A stretch of 64,000 nt of DNA from Thauera sp. 2A1 (GTDB lineage Bacteria; Pseudomonadota; Gammaproteobacteria; Burkholderiales; Rhodocyclaceae): NCBI RefSeq assembly GCF_009469595.2, contig NZ_SSXV01000005.1, forward strand, positions 1 to 64,000. Direction: 5' to 3'. Made by a program: the position numbers and the translations under genes. Below are positions 1 through 8,587 of the stretch, piece by piece. Positions within the stretch are counted from its first letter, which is position 1. Each line of letters starts with the position of its first letter. The notes under the pieces were generated by a model. The model ran no database searches. It was not told where the DNA came from and saw only the letters and a program-made list of their open reading frames with translations.

Positions 1-214
1 GGTCGAGGTAGCGGTGCGTCCAAAATCGCCGCAGCGCTGGCATAAGAGGTGCCCGAAATGAAAACCCGCCTCCTGAAGACCCCGGATCTGCCCTCACAGA
101 CGCTTGGCTGGGCCTCGAACACCCCACCGCACCTGCGCATCGCGCGCCACTGGGTCTCATCGCATGTCAGTTACTCGGCTTGCGGAAATCAAATGCTTCT
201 CAGGCTCTGAGGGC
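1..214. other. Left-edge sequence with no supported gene
   Basis: I see no convincing gene here. A 50-codon open stretch from the ATG at 58 on the plus strand has no homology I recognise and no good ribosome site. The minus-strand gene that ends at 215 would transcribe into this segment. Confidence 0.4.
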
Positions 215-532
215 TCAGCCGACGACGAAGCCTTTCACGTCGACACGGACCGCCGGACGATCGAGCGCGGCGGCCGTCGCACGCGCAAACTGCTTCGCCC
301 AGTCGCCGGCCTGCTGGAAGCGCGCCTCGCCGCCGTACTTGGCGACGTTGAGGATCATGTCGAGCACCAGCACCTTGCCCATGGGGTTGGAGGGTGTGCA
401 CTCGAGAACCTCGAATTCGTGCGCGAGCCAGCCGCGCGCCTGGTCCTTGCCGAGGCTGGCGACGTCGGCGTCATGCACGGGAAACTCGTACTCGCGGTCG
501 GCGCCGAAAGACACGATGACTTGGTAGGGCAT
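215..532 (-). CDS. Small hypothetical protein (105 aa)
   Basis: I do not recognise this family. The start is the ATG at 532, because an AGGAGA Shine-Dalgarno sequence sits just upstream on the minus strand (GAGGAGATTTCCC-ATG) and the protein begins MPYQVIVSFGADREYEFPVH, which reads like a compact soluble fold. A longer frame extends upstream to 790, but its composition (Arg/Pro/Ser rich) is typical of spurious translation. There is no signal peptide and no membrane segment. The acidic N-terminal half is followed by a helical segment rich in Ala and Lys and the end VRVDVKGFVVG. It is divergent from the transporter gene at 877, with a 344 bp gap between them. Confidence 0.65.
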   Translation of the reverse strand: MPYQVIVSFGADREYEFPVHDADVASLGKDQARGWLAHEFEVLECTPSNPMGKVLVLDMILNVAKYGGEARFQQAGDWAKQFARATAAALDRPAVRVDVKGFVVG

Positions 533-876
533 GGGAAATCTCCTCGGTTTCAAGGGTTTCGCCGCATTCTTCATGCTCTGCCCGGACGAGGCAAGGAACG
601 TATCGAATTGTGTTCTCCCTCGTTGCGTCGCTGCCGACAACCCGGTCCGGGGGCGGGGGATGAGTGGCGAGCACTGTTCGAGTCCCGAGCGCGGCGAGGG
701 CGCGCATTTGCGTAATCTCCGCAGCGTGTTTGCCGCGTAGCGGCAGGCCGACGGAGCGCATCCCCCGCCGCCAGACCGGATTCGGAGCACTCACCTGGAT
801 GCCCGCCTTGATAGCCAGCGCCCGAGCGGAAAGCAATCTGGGATAATCGTGGGCTCCCGACCGCCCGACTTCCCCC
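533..876. other. Intergenic region between divergent genes
   Basis: This 344 bp gap separates the small minus-strand gene from the plus-strand AmpG-like gene and should hold promoters for both. No clear -35/-10 pair or operator stands out. Open frames here on both strands are Arg/Pro-rich and look spurious. Confidence 0.4.
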
Positions 877-2190
877 GTGCCCGCTTCCCCGCCCGCCTGG
901 CTCGCCGCGCTGCTCAACCGGCGGATGCTGATCTGCATCCTCACCGGCTTCGCCTCCGGCCTGCCGCTCTACCTGCTGCTGAACCTGGTGCCGGCCTGGC
1001 TCAAGACCGAAGGCCTGTCGCTGAAGGCGATCGGCGCCTTCGCGCTGATCCAGTTTCCCTACACCTGGAAGTTCGTGTGGGCGCCGCTGCTCGACCGCTA
1101 TGGCATCCTGCCCTGGCTCGGCCGGCGGCGGAGCTGGATGTTCGTCGCGCAGGTCGGCCTGCTGGCGGCAATCGCCTGGCTGGGGCAGCTCTCGCCGGTG
1201 CAGCATCTGCCGCTGGTGGTGGGCCTCACCGCCGGGATCGCCTTCCTGTCGGCGACGCTGGACATCGCGCTCGACGCCTTCCGCCGCGAGATCCTGCCCG
1301 ACGTCGAACTCGGCCTGGGCAACGCCATCCATGTGAACGCCTACCGCATCGCCGGGCTGGTGCCGGGCTCGCTGTCGCTGATCCTGGCCGACCACCTGCC
1401 ATGGAGCGAAGTGTTCGCGATCACCGCGGCCTTCATGCTGCCCGGCCTGATCATGACCCTGCGCGTGAAGGAGCCGCTCGCCGCCGCCGGCAGCCCGCGC
1501 ACGCTGCGCGACGCGGTGGTCGAACCCTTCCGCGAATTCTTCGGCCGCCACGGCCTGCAGTCGGCGCTGCTGGTGCTGGCCTTCCTGTTCTTCTACAAGC
1601 TCGGCGATTCGCTGTGCACCGCGCTGGCCACGCCCTTCTACCTCGACATGGGCTACAGCAAGACCGAGATCGGCATCATCGCCAAGAACGCCGGGCTGTG
1701 GCCGTCGGTGATCGGCGGCATCGTGGGCGGCATCTGGATGGTGAAGCTGGGCATCAACCGCGCGCTGTGGCTGTTCGGGCTGGTGCAGCTCGTCACCATC
1801 CTCGGCTTCGTGTGGATGGCGTGGATCGGGCCGGCGCAACTGGCCCTGCTCGGCGACGCCGCGCGCCTGGCCACGCTCGCCATCGTCATCGCCGGCGAGG
1901 CGACCGGCGTGGGGCTGGGCACCACCGCCTTCGTCGCCTACATGGCGCGCACCACCCACCCCGCCTACACCGCGACCCAGCTCGCGCTGTTCACCAGCCT
2001 GATGGCGGTGCCGCGCACCTTCATCAACGCCACCGCCGGCTGGCTGGTCGAGGCGATGGGCTGGCACAGCTTCTTCTGGATGTGCTTCGCGCTTGCGATT
2101 CCCGGCATGCTGCTGCTGCTCAAGGTCGCGCCCTGGCATGGCGACCGTGCCGAACTCGCCGCACGCGCCGCGGCGGCGCGGGGCGCATGA
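877..2190 (+). CDS. ampG: AmpG-type MFS permease
   Basis: Major facilitator superfamily permease of the AmpG type, a family that imports muropeptides (GlcNAc-anhydroMurNAc peptides) into the cytoplasm for cell-wall recycling. The 437-residue protein is almost entirely hydrophobic, with about 12 predicted membrane helices. The N-terminus contains the AmpG-like stretch LTGFASGLPLYLLLN, followed by the cytoplasmic loop DRYGILPWLGRRRSWM. The GTG at 877 is chosen as the start because it opens directly into MPASPPAWLAALLNRRM just before the first helix. The stop overlaps the azlC start in ATGA, so the three transport genes are probably co-transcribed. Whether the substrate is a muropeptide cannot be read from sequence alone; related permeases of other specificity exist. 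Confidence 0.8.
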   Translation: MPASPPAWLAALLNRRMLICILTGFASGLPLYLLLNLVPAWLKTEGLSLKAIGAFALIQFPYTWKFVWAPLLDRYGILPWLGRRRSWMFVAQVGLLAAIAWLGQLSPVQHLPLVVGLTAGIAFLSATLDIALDAFRREILPDVELGLGNAIHVNAYRIAGLVPGSLSLILADHLPWSEVFAITAAFMLPGLIMTLRVKEPLAAAGSPRTLRDAVVEPFREFFGRHGLQSALLVLAFLFFYKLGDSLCTALATPFYLDMGYSKTEIGIIAKNAGLWPSVIGGIVGGIWMVKLGINRALWLFGLVQLVTILGFVWMAWIGPAQLALLGDAARLATLAIVIAGEATGVGLGTTAFVAYMARTTHPAYTATQLALFTSLMAVPRTFINATAGWLVEAMGWHSFFWMCFALAIPGMLLLLKVAPWHGDRAELAARAAAARGA

Positions 2191-2927
2191 GCGCGACGCG
2201 TTCGACGCGGCGCGCGGAGTTCCTCGCCGGCTGCCGCGACGAGGCACCGCTGCAACTGGGCGTGGTGCCCTTCGGCATGCTGTACGGCATCGGCGCGCTG
2301 GCCGCCGGCATGCCGGCCTGGCTGGCGCAGCTCGCCTCGGCCCTGGTGTTTGCCGGCGCCGCGCAACTGGTGATCGTGCAGATGCTCACCGCGGCGGCCG
2401 GTGTGCTGCCGATCGGCCTCACCGCCAGCCTGCTGAACCTGCGCCACGTGCTGTACAGCGCCTCGGTGGCGGATCACGTGCGCCACCTGCCGCGGCGCTG
2501 GCGCCTGCTGCTGGCCTACCTGCTGACCGACGAGGCCTATGCAGTGGCGATCCTGCGCTATCAGACGAGCACGGCCGATGACGGCGCAACCGCCACCACG
2601 GCAGGCATGCCGGACCTGCGTCACTGGTACTTCCTCGGCTGCGGCTTCACGCTGTGGGCCACCTGGCAGCTCTCGACCGCGGCAGGCCTGCTGTTCGGCG
2701 CCACCATCCCGGCCGAGTGGGACATCGATTTCGCCGTGCCGCTGACCTTCATCGCGCTGCTGACGCTGCTGCTGCGCGAGCGCGCCGGGCAGGCCGCCGC
2801 GCTGGTCGCCGCGCTCGGCGCGCTCGCCTTCGCCACGCTGCCGTACAAGCTCGGCCTGGTGGCGGCCATCCTGCTGGGGCTGCTCGCCGGCGTGTGGGCG
2901 GCACGCTTCGCGCGGGACGGGAAATGA
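2187..2927 (+). CDS. azlC: AzlC family permease subunit
   Basis: Large subunit of an AzlCD-type exporter, a family known to export branched-chain amino acids or analogues (AzlCD in Bacillus, BrnFE in Corynebacterium). The 246-residue protein has several hydrophobic helices. Family-like segments include the N-terminal GVVPFGMLYGIGALAAGMPA, then FAGAAQLVIVQML and LLNLRHVLYSAS, where the NLRH motif is characteristic. The ATG at 2187 overlaps the preceding stop in ATGA, and its own stop overlaps azlD in the same way, so translational coupling is likely. The exported substrate is not determined by the sequence. Confidence 0.9.
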   Translation: MSATRSTRRAEFLAGCRDEAPLQLGVVPFGMLYGIGALAAGMPAWLAQLASALVFAGAAQLVIVQMLTAAAGVLPIGLTASLLNLRHVLYSASVADHVRHLPRRWRLLLAYLLTDEAYAVAILRYQTSTADDGATATTAGMPDLRHWYFLGCGFTLWATWQLSTAAGLLFGATIPAEWDIDFAVPLTFIALLTLLLRERAGQAAALVAALGALAFATLPYKLGLVAAILLGLLAGVWAARFARDGK

Positions 2928-3247
2928 GCACTGCCGCGCTGATCGGGCTGCTGGTCGCCGTCGGCCTGGTGACCTTCCTGTACCGCTACGCGATGATCGG
3001 CCTCTTTGCCAGCCGCAACCTGCCGGGCTGGCTGCACGCACTGTGCCGCCATATCGCGCCGGCGAGCTTCGCCGCATTGACCGCGAGCGCGCTGTTCGTG
3101 CATGGCGGCGAGGTCGCCATCGACCTCGCCACGCCCAAGCCCTGGGCGGCGCTCGTCGCCGCGCTGGTGGCCTGGCGCACGCGCAGCGTGCTCGCCACCA
3201 TCGGCACCGGCATGGCTGCGCTCTACCTGTTGAAGTTCCTGCTCTGA
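2924..3247 (+). CDS. azlD: AzlD family small permease subunit
   Basis: Small partner of AzlC, 107 residues with four hydrophobic helices (near residues 5-25, 40-60, 70-90 and 90-107). It carries the AzlD-like TFLYRYAMIGLF segment after helix 1. It starts at the ATG overlapping the azlC stop, which supports co-translation and a two-subunit membrane exporter. The next gene starts only 13 bp downstream and may lie in the same transcript although its function is unrelated. Confidence 0.88.
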   Translation: MSTAALIGLLVAVGLVTFLYRYAMIGLFASRNLPGWLHALCRHIAPASFAALTASALFVHGGEVAIDLATPKPWAALVAALVAWRTRSVLATIGTGMAALYLLKFLL

Positions 3248-3260
3248 GTCAGTTGCAACG

Positions 3261-3992
3261 ATGACCTCCACATCTGCCGCCCTCGTCGCCGCCGCGCGCG
3301 AATTGTCCGCTGCGGTGGACGGGCTGCGCTTCACCGCGCCCGTCACCCACGTCTATAACCCGCTCGACTACGCGTGGAAGGTGCATGAGCACTACCTGCG
3401 CCGCTACGGAGAAGGGCGCAAGCGGGTGGTCTTCATCGGCATGAACCCAGGGCCGTTCGGCATGGCGCAGATCGGCGTGCCCTTCGGCGAGATCGCGACC
3501 GCGCGCGACTGGCTCGGCCTGGAAGGGCCGGTGGGTCAGCCAGCGCAAGCCAACCCGAAGCGGCCGGTGCAGGGCTTCGACTGCCCGCGCTCGGAAGTGA
3601 GCGGGCAGCGGCTGTGGGGTCTGTTCCGCGACCGCTTCGGCACGCCCGAGGCTTTCTTCGCCGAACACTTCGTGTCCAACTACTGCCCGCTGGCCTTCTT
3701 CGAGGACGGCCGCAACCTCACGCCGGACAAGCTGCCAGCGACCGAGCAACGTCCGCTGCTGGCCGCCTGCGACGCGCACCTGCGCGCCGTGGTGCACACG
3801 CTGCAACCGGAGTGGGTGATCGGCATCGGCGCCTGGGCGGAAAAACGCGCGGCCGAAGCGCTGGCAGGCATGCCTGAGACACCGTCGCTGCGCTTCGGCC
3901 GCGTGCTGCATCCGAGCCCGGCCAGCCCGGCGGCCAACCGCGGCTGGGCGGAGGCGGCGACCCGCCAGCTCACCGAACTCGGCGTCTGGTGA
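3261..3992 (+). CDS. SMUG1-like uracil-DNA glycosylase
   Basis: Family 3 (SMUG1-type) uracil-DNA glycosylase, which would excise uracil and oxidised pyrimidines from DNA in base-excision repair. The active-site signature is visible as GMNPGPFGMAQIGVPFGE (residues 60-77), with Asn62 in the position that binds the water or uracil. The second motif, HPSPASPAANRGW, lies near residue 217 and supplies the catalytic-loop histidine. A length of 243 residues is normal for the family. The gene follows azlD closely and is followed immediately by a strong hairpin, so it is probably the last gene of the transcript. Confidence in the family is high; substrate range is inferred. Confidence 0.9.
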   Translation: MTSTSAALVAAARELSAAVDGLRFTAPVTHVYNPLDYAWKVHEHYLRRYGEGRKRVVFIGMNPGPFGMAQIGVPFGEIATARDWLGLEGPVGQPAQANPKRPVQGFDCPRSEVSGQRLWGLFRDRFGTPEAFFAEHFVSNYCPLAFFEDGRNLTPDKLPATEQRPLLAACDAHLRAVVHTLQPEWVIGIGAWAEKRAAEALAGMPETPSLRFGRVLHPSPASPAANRGWAEAATRQLTELGVW

Positions 3993-4029
3993 ACGCGGTG
4001 CGGCACGGTTCAGTCGTGCCGCACCGCGT
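3993..4029 (+). terminator. Perfect 15-bp hairpin after the glycosylase gene
   Basis: The arms ACGCGGTGCGGCACG (3993-4007) and CGTGCCGCACCGCGT (4015-4029) are exact reverse complements with a 7-nt loop. The hairpin begins on the base after the stop codon. No T-run follows, so it may act as an RNA 3' end stabiliser or a weak intrinsic terminator. Confidence 0.65.
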
Positions 4030-4134
4030 GCGCGCAGCTTGCGTACCGCAGTGCACCATCAGTGGCTGACAAGGCCGGACCCGCTAACAGATAATCGGGC
4101 CATCGATAACTTCACGCTGCCTCGCAAGGTTTCC

Positions 4135-4785
4135 ATGAACAACACGCCGATCGATCATCTGTTCGCCAACAACAAGGCCTGGGCTGAACGCATGCATGCG
4201 GAAGACCCCGACTTCTTCAGCCGGCTGGTGAACCAGCAATCGCCGGAATACCTGTGGATCGGCTGTTCCGACAGCCGGGTGCCGGCGAACCAGATCATCG
4301 GCCTGGCGCCGGGCGAAGTCTTCGTCCATCGCAACATCGCCAACGTCGTCGTGCATAGCGACCTCAACGCCCTGTCGGTGATCCACTACGCGGTCGAGTT
4401 CCTGCGCGTGAAGCACATCCTGGTGGTCGGCCACTACGGCTGCGGCGGCGTGAAGGCGGCGCTGCACGACAACCGCACCGGCCTCACCGACAACTGGCTG
4501 CGCCACATCCAGGACGTGCGCGACCGCCAGGAAGCCAAGCTCGCTCACATCGAAGATACCGGTGCGCGGGTGAACCGGCTGTGCGAACTCAACGCCATGC
4601 AGCAGGTGGTGAACGTGTGCCAGACCTCGATCCTGCGCGAAGCCTGGGCGCGCGGCCAGAACGTGACCGTGCATGGCTGGTGCTACAGCCTGGAGAACGG
4701 CCTCGTCACCGACCTGCAGGTGAGCTCGACGAGCCGCGAGGAAGCGATGGACCGCTTCCGCGACGCGGTCGAGCGCCTCGTCTGA
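4135..4785 (+). CDS. can: Beta-class carbonic anhydrase
   Basis: Zinc enzyme interconverting CO2 and bicarbonate in the cytoplasm, supplying bicarbonate for carboxylations. The 216-residue protein resembles E. coli Can along its length. Zinc ligands are visible as C44 (in GCSDSR), H100 and C103 (in GHYGCGG), and the D46/R48 dyad is intact. The start is the ATG at 4135, preceded by AAGG at a suitable distance; upstream codons in the same frame look non-coding. It converges with priA, with about 50 bp of GC-rich inverted sequence (4798-4836) between the two stops that may terminate both. Confidence 0.95.
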   Translation: MNNTPIDHLFANNKAWAERMHAEDPDFFSRLVNQQSPEYLWIGCSDSRVPANQIIGLAPGEVFVHRNIANVVVHSDLNALSVIHYAVEFLRVKHILVVGHYGCGGVKAALHDNRTGLTDNWLRHIQDVRDRQEAKLAHIEDTGARVNRLCELNAMQQVVNVCQTSILREAWARGQNVTVHGWCYSLENGLVTDLQVSSTSREEAMDRFRDAVERLV

Positions 4786-4837
4786 CGGCTGTTCGGCCGC
4801 ACGCGCGCGCGGCAGCGATCGGCGCGCCGCGCGCAAG

Positions 4838-7012
4838 TCACACGTCCAGTGGATCGACGTCGATCTGCCAGCGCAGGTCACGCGCGGTGCGCTGGCGGTA
4901 GAGCAGGGCGACCCAGTCGGCGAGGAAGGCCTGCAACGGGCCGCGCTGATCGGCCTCGACCAGCAGTTGCGCGCGTTCGCGCCGCGCCAGCCGGGTGAGT
5001 CGCATCGGTACCGGGTCGTACAGGCGCAATCCCTCGCGCCCCATTTCCTCGGCCAACCGGCGCGCATGGCGCAGGAAGGCGACCGCATCGTCCAGCGCCG
5101 GCGCATCGGCACGCAGCATCGCCTGGTGGCTGAACGGCGGAAAACCCGCCGCGCGCCGCTCCTGCAGCGCCATGCGGGCGAAGGCGTCGAAGTCGTGCCG
5201 CGCCAGGTGCTGGTACAGCGGATGCGCCGGGTATTCGGTCTGGATCAGCACTTCGCCCGGCAGCGTGCCGCGCCCGGCGCGCCCGCCAACCTGCATGAGT
5301 TGCTGGAACAGGCGCTCCGGCGCGCGAAAATCCGCTGCGTGCAGCGAGGCATCGGCGCCGATCACCCCCACCAGGGTGAGTTGCGGAAAGTCATGGCCCT
5401 TGGCCATCATCTGCGTGCCGACAAGGATGTCGGCGCCGCCGTCGGCAATGGTCGCCAGCAGGCTCTCCCACTGCGTGCGGGTGCGCGCCGCGTCGCGGTC
5501 GACGCGCAGCACGCGCGCCTGTGGAAACAGCTCCGCCAGCCGCGCCTCGATACGCTGCGTACCGCGGCCGAACGGCCGGATGTCCTGGTCACCGCAGCTC
5601 GGGCAGGCGCCCGGAATGGGGCCGTCGCAGCCGCAGTGGTGGCAGCGCAGGCGGCGGTCGGCCAGATGCACCACCAGGTTGGCCGAACAGTGCGGACAGC
5701 GACTCACCCAGCCGCAGGAGGGGCAGGACAGCACCGGCGCGTAGCCCCGGCGGTTCAGGAACACCAGGCTCTGCTCGGCGCGCTCCAGCCTTGCCGCGAT
5801 CGCCGTCTGCAGCGCAGGGCTCAGGCCTTCGTCGAGCTTCAGCCGCCGGGTGTCGATGCAGCGCACCGCGGGCATCGTCGAAGCCACCGCGCGCTGGCTC
5901 AGCGCGAGCGGCGCATAGCGCGCGTTGCGCGCATGGTGCCAGCTCTCCAGCGAAGGCGTGGCCGAGCCGAGTACGACGGGCACGCCGCGTTGGCGTGCCC
6001 GCCACACCGCGACATCGCGCGCCGAGTAGCGCACGCCTTCCTGCTGCTTGTAGGACGCGTCGTGCTCCTCATCGACCAGGATCAGCCCCAGACGCGGCAG
6101 CGGCGCGAACACCGACAGCCGCGTGCCGAGCACAATGTCGGCATGGCCGGTGAGCGCCTGCACGAAGCCCCGTGAGCGCGCGCCGGCCGCCAGCCCGGAA
6201 TGCAGGCTGACCACCCGCGCCGCCGGGAAGCGCTGCGCCACACGGCGCTCGAGCTGAGGCGTGAGCGCGATCTCGGGCACCAGCATCAGCACCTGGCCGC
6301 CGGCCGCAAGCACCTGCTGTGCGATGCGCAGATAGACCTCGGTCTTGCCACTGCCGGTGACGCCTTGCAGCAGCCAGGCACGAAAGCCTGCGGGCGCCGC
6401 GCCGACCTCGTCGATCACCGCCACCTGCTCGGTGGTCAGGGCCGGCGCCGCCGCCATCTGCGAACGATCGCCCGGGCCCGTCGCCGCAGCGAGCCAGCCG
6501 CGGCGCACGGCATCGCCCACCGCCGCGCCCATTGGCAGCTCGCGCAGCGCGCTGCGCCGCATGGGCACGCCCGCACAAGCCAGCTCGCGCAACAGGGCCA
6601 GCGCCTTGCTGTCCCGCCTGGCCTCGGCGAGCGCAGCCTCACCGGCCGCGGAAAGGCCCAGCAGCGGGTCGTCTTCGTCGCCGCTCACTTCGTCGGCGCG
6701 GCGCAGCCCCGGGGGCAGCGCGAGGGCCACCACCTCGCCGAGCGGGGCGTGGTAATAGCGCGCGACGAAATCCACAAGTTCGAGCCAGTCCGGCGGCAGC
6801 GGCGGCACTTCGCGCTGGATGTGCGACACGGGCTTGAGCCGGGACGCGTCCACATCGGTGGCGGCGGGCAATGCGACGATCAGCCCGCTCTTTTCGCCGC
6901 GCCCGAACGGCACCCGCACACAGCGTCCGATGTCCGCTTGGTCGGCATCTTCTGCTACGTAATCAAATACTTGCGGAATGGGAACAGGAAGCGCGACGCG
7001 GACGTAGGGCAT
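4838..7012 (-). CDS. priA: Primosomal replication restart helicase PriA
   Basis: PriA binds abandoned replication forks and reloads the replicative helicase. The 724-residue protein has the family layout: an N-terminal 3'-binding domain (from MPYVRVALPVPIPQVFDY), a winged helix, and a superfamily 2 helicase core with Walker A GVTGSGKTEVYLR and Walker B DEEHD. A zinc-binding insertion rich in CxxC pairs follows (SCPSCGWVSRCPHC and later CHHCGC and CPSCGDQD), then the second helicase lobe containing GGRAGRG. The ATG at 7012 is standard for the family. It sits alone on the minus strand, downstream of a DnaA-box-containing gap and convergent with can. Confidence 0.97.
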   Translation of the reverse strand: MPYVRVALPVPIPQVFDYVAEDADQADIGRCVRVPFGRGEKSGLIVALPAATDVDASRLKPVSHIQREVPPLPPDWLELVDFVARYYHAPLGEVVALALPPGLRRADEVSGDEDDPLLGLSAAGEAALAEARRDSKALALLRELACAGVPMRRSALRELPMGAAVGDAVRRGWLAAATGPGDRSQMAAAPALTTEQVAVIDEVGAAPAGFRAWLLQGVTGSGKTEVYLRIAQQVLAAGGQVLMLVPEIALTPQLERRVAQRFPAARVVSLHSGLAAGARSRGFVQALTGHADIVLGTRLSVFAPLPRLGLILVDEEHDASYKQQEGVRYSARDVAVWRARQRGVPVVLGSATPSLESWHHARNARYAPLALSQRAVASTMPAVRCIDTRRLKLDEGLSPALQTAIAARLERAEQSLVFLNRRGYAPVLSCPSCGWVSRCPHCSANLVVHLADRRLRCHHCGCDGPIPGACPSCGDQDIRPFGRGTQRIEARLAELFPQARVLRVDRDAARTRTQWESLLATIADGGADILVGTQMMAKGHDFPQLTLVGVIGADASLHAADFRAPERLFQQLMQVGGRAGRGTLPGEVLIQTEYPAHPLYQHLARHDFDAFARMALQERRAAGFPPFSHQAMLRADAPALDDAVAFLRHARRLAEEMGREGLRLYDPVPMRLTRLARRERAQLLVEADQRGPLQAFLADWVALLYRQRTARDLRWQIDVDPLDV

Positions 7013-7405
7013 GCCGGAAACGGGCGGCAGAGCAAAAAAGCCGAAAATTCAATGCCTTGAAGAGTCTTCTTGAAGTCCGACCGTGGGAAAAGAGCCTAAG
7101 GAATTGTCCAGGCTGTCCCTCGGAGCTTGTCCACAAAAACTGTGGATAACTTTGTGGGAAAGCTGGGTGAATCTGGCTCAATCCCGCGCGGCGTAAGCCC
7201 TTGTGTCACTTTGCCTTAACATTGCGCAGATACTAAATCTTTTAAATTCAATAACTTGCAAAATTGAGCCGATGTCAAGCAGATCATCCTCGGGTAAACG
7301 AGCCTGGAACCGGCGATTGTGCATAAGTCAAGGGTCCGATGTTCGATTTTCCCCTTGACAAGCTCATCGCCGACCGCAGCGCCCCAGACCCCGCCGGGCT
7401 GGCGC
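7013..7405. promoter_or_regulatory. priA upstream region with a DnaA-box cluster
   Basis: This 393 bp gap contains no gene. It holds TGTGGATAA (7141-7149) and TGTGCATAA (7318-7326), both perfect matches to the DnaA box TTATNCACA on the minus strand. A near match, TTGTCCACA, lies at 7128-7136. An unusually AT-rich block spans about 7228-7266. The priA promoter must also lie here; a minus-strand TTGACA at 7278-7273 is a possible -35. Whether the boxes mark an origin, DnaA regulation of priA, or chance is unknown. Confidence 0.5.
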
Positions 7406-8485
7406 TCAGCGGTTCTCCTGCGCCGCTCTCGACGCGCGGCTATGCTCGTGTACCGTATCGACGAGGACGCGAACGTTGTCGGGCGGCGTGTATTGCGAAA
7501 TGCCATGCCCCAGGTTGAACACGTGACCGGCGTGAGGACCGTAGGCATCCAGCACCTTCCGCGCCTCGCCGGCGACGACCTCGGGCGGCGCGAACAGGAT
7601 GGAGGGATCGAGGTTGCCCTGCAGCGCGACCTTGTCGCCGACCAGCTCACGCGCGCGACCGATGTCCATCGTCCAGTCGAGGCCGACCGCATCGCTGCCG
7701 ATGGCGGCGATGGACTCGAGCCAGATACCGCCGCCCTTGGTGAACACGATGCTGGGCACGCGATGGCCGTCGTACTCGCGTCGCAGGCCGGCGATCACCT
7801 GCTGCAGGTAGCGCAGCGAGAATTCGCGGTAGGCGGCCTCCGACAGCACGCCCCCCCACGAATCGAACACCATGACCGCCTGCGCGCCTGCTTCGATCTG
7901 CGCATTCAGGTACTTCACCACCGCCTGCGCGGTGACGTCGAGGATGTGGTGCAGCAGATCCGGCCGGCTGTAGGCCAGCGTCTTGATGCGCCGGTAATCG
8001 TCCGACGAACCGCCCTCGACCATGTAGCAGGCCAGCGTCCACGGGCTGCCCGAGAAGCCGATCAGCGGCACGCTGCCGTCGAGGGCGCGGCGGATCTCGG
8101 CCACCGCGTCCATCACGTACTGCAGTTCCACATGCGGATCCGGCGCCGTCAGGTTGCGGATCTCCCACTCATCGCGCAGCGGACGCTCGAAGCGCGGCCC
8201 TTCGCCTTCGGCGAAATACAGGCCCAGCCCCATCGCGTCCGGCACGGTGAGGATGTCGGAAAACAGGATGGCGGCATCGAGGTCATAGCGCGCCAGCGGC
8301 TGCAGCGTGACTTCGCAGGCAAGCGCCGGGCTCTTGCAAAGTTGCAGGAAGCTGCCGGCGCGCTTGCGCGTCTCGCAGTATTCGGGCAGGTAGCGGCCAG
8401 CCTGACGCATCAGCCATACGGGCGTGTAGTCGGTGGGCTGGCGCAGCAGTGCACGCAGGAAGGTATCGTTTTTCAGGCGGCTCAC
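7406..8485 (-). CDS. hemE: Uroporphyrinogen decarboxylase
   Basis: Cytoplasmic enzyme of heme biosynthesis that removes four acetate carboxyls from uroporphyrinogen III to give coproporphyrinogen III. The 359-residue length is typical. The N-terminal signature [15 protein letters not shown] (about residues 20-34) contains the active-site arginine region, and [16 protein letters not shown] (about residues 138-153) is the second family signature. The catalytic aspartate lies in the [13 protein letters not shown] segment. The ATG at 8485 matches family starts. It is the last gene of a minus-strand run following trkH, with a 102 bp gap that may contain its own promoter. Confidence 0.97.
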   Translation of the reverse strand: MSRLKNDTFLRALLRQPTDYTPVWLMRQAGRYLPEYCETRKRAGSFLQLCKSPALACEVTLQPLARYDLDAAILFSDILTVPDAMGLGLYFAEGEGPRFERPLRDEWEIRNLTAPDPHVELQYVMDAVAEIRRALDGSVPLIGFSGSPWTLACYMVEGGSSDDYRRIKTLAYSRPDLLHHILDVTAQAVVKYLNAQIEAGAQAVMVFDSWGGVLSEAAYREFSLRYLQQVIAGLRREYDGHRVPSIVFTKGGGIWLESIAAIGSDAVGLDWTMDIGRARELVGDKVALQGNLDPSILFAPPEVVAGEARKVLDAYGPHAGHVFNLGHGISQYTPPDNVRVLVDTVHEHSRASRAAQENR

Positions 8486-8587
8486 GTCGGATCCTCGAAT
8501 CGCCCTTGCGGGCGTGACAAGCGGTGATTATCGCCTGTCCCCGCCCTCAGCGGGTCATCGTCGCGCACCGGGCGCCGGCACGCGGCC

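Noticed and set aside
849-2927. A 692-codon plus-strand frame spanning the AmpG-like gene and azlC
   Set aside because: Its first half is an out-of-frame reading of the AmpG-like gene; only the part from 2187 is real.
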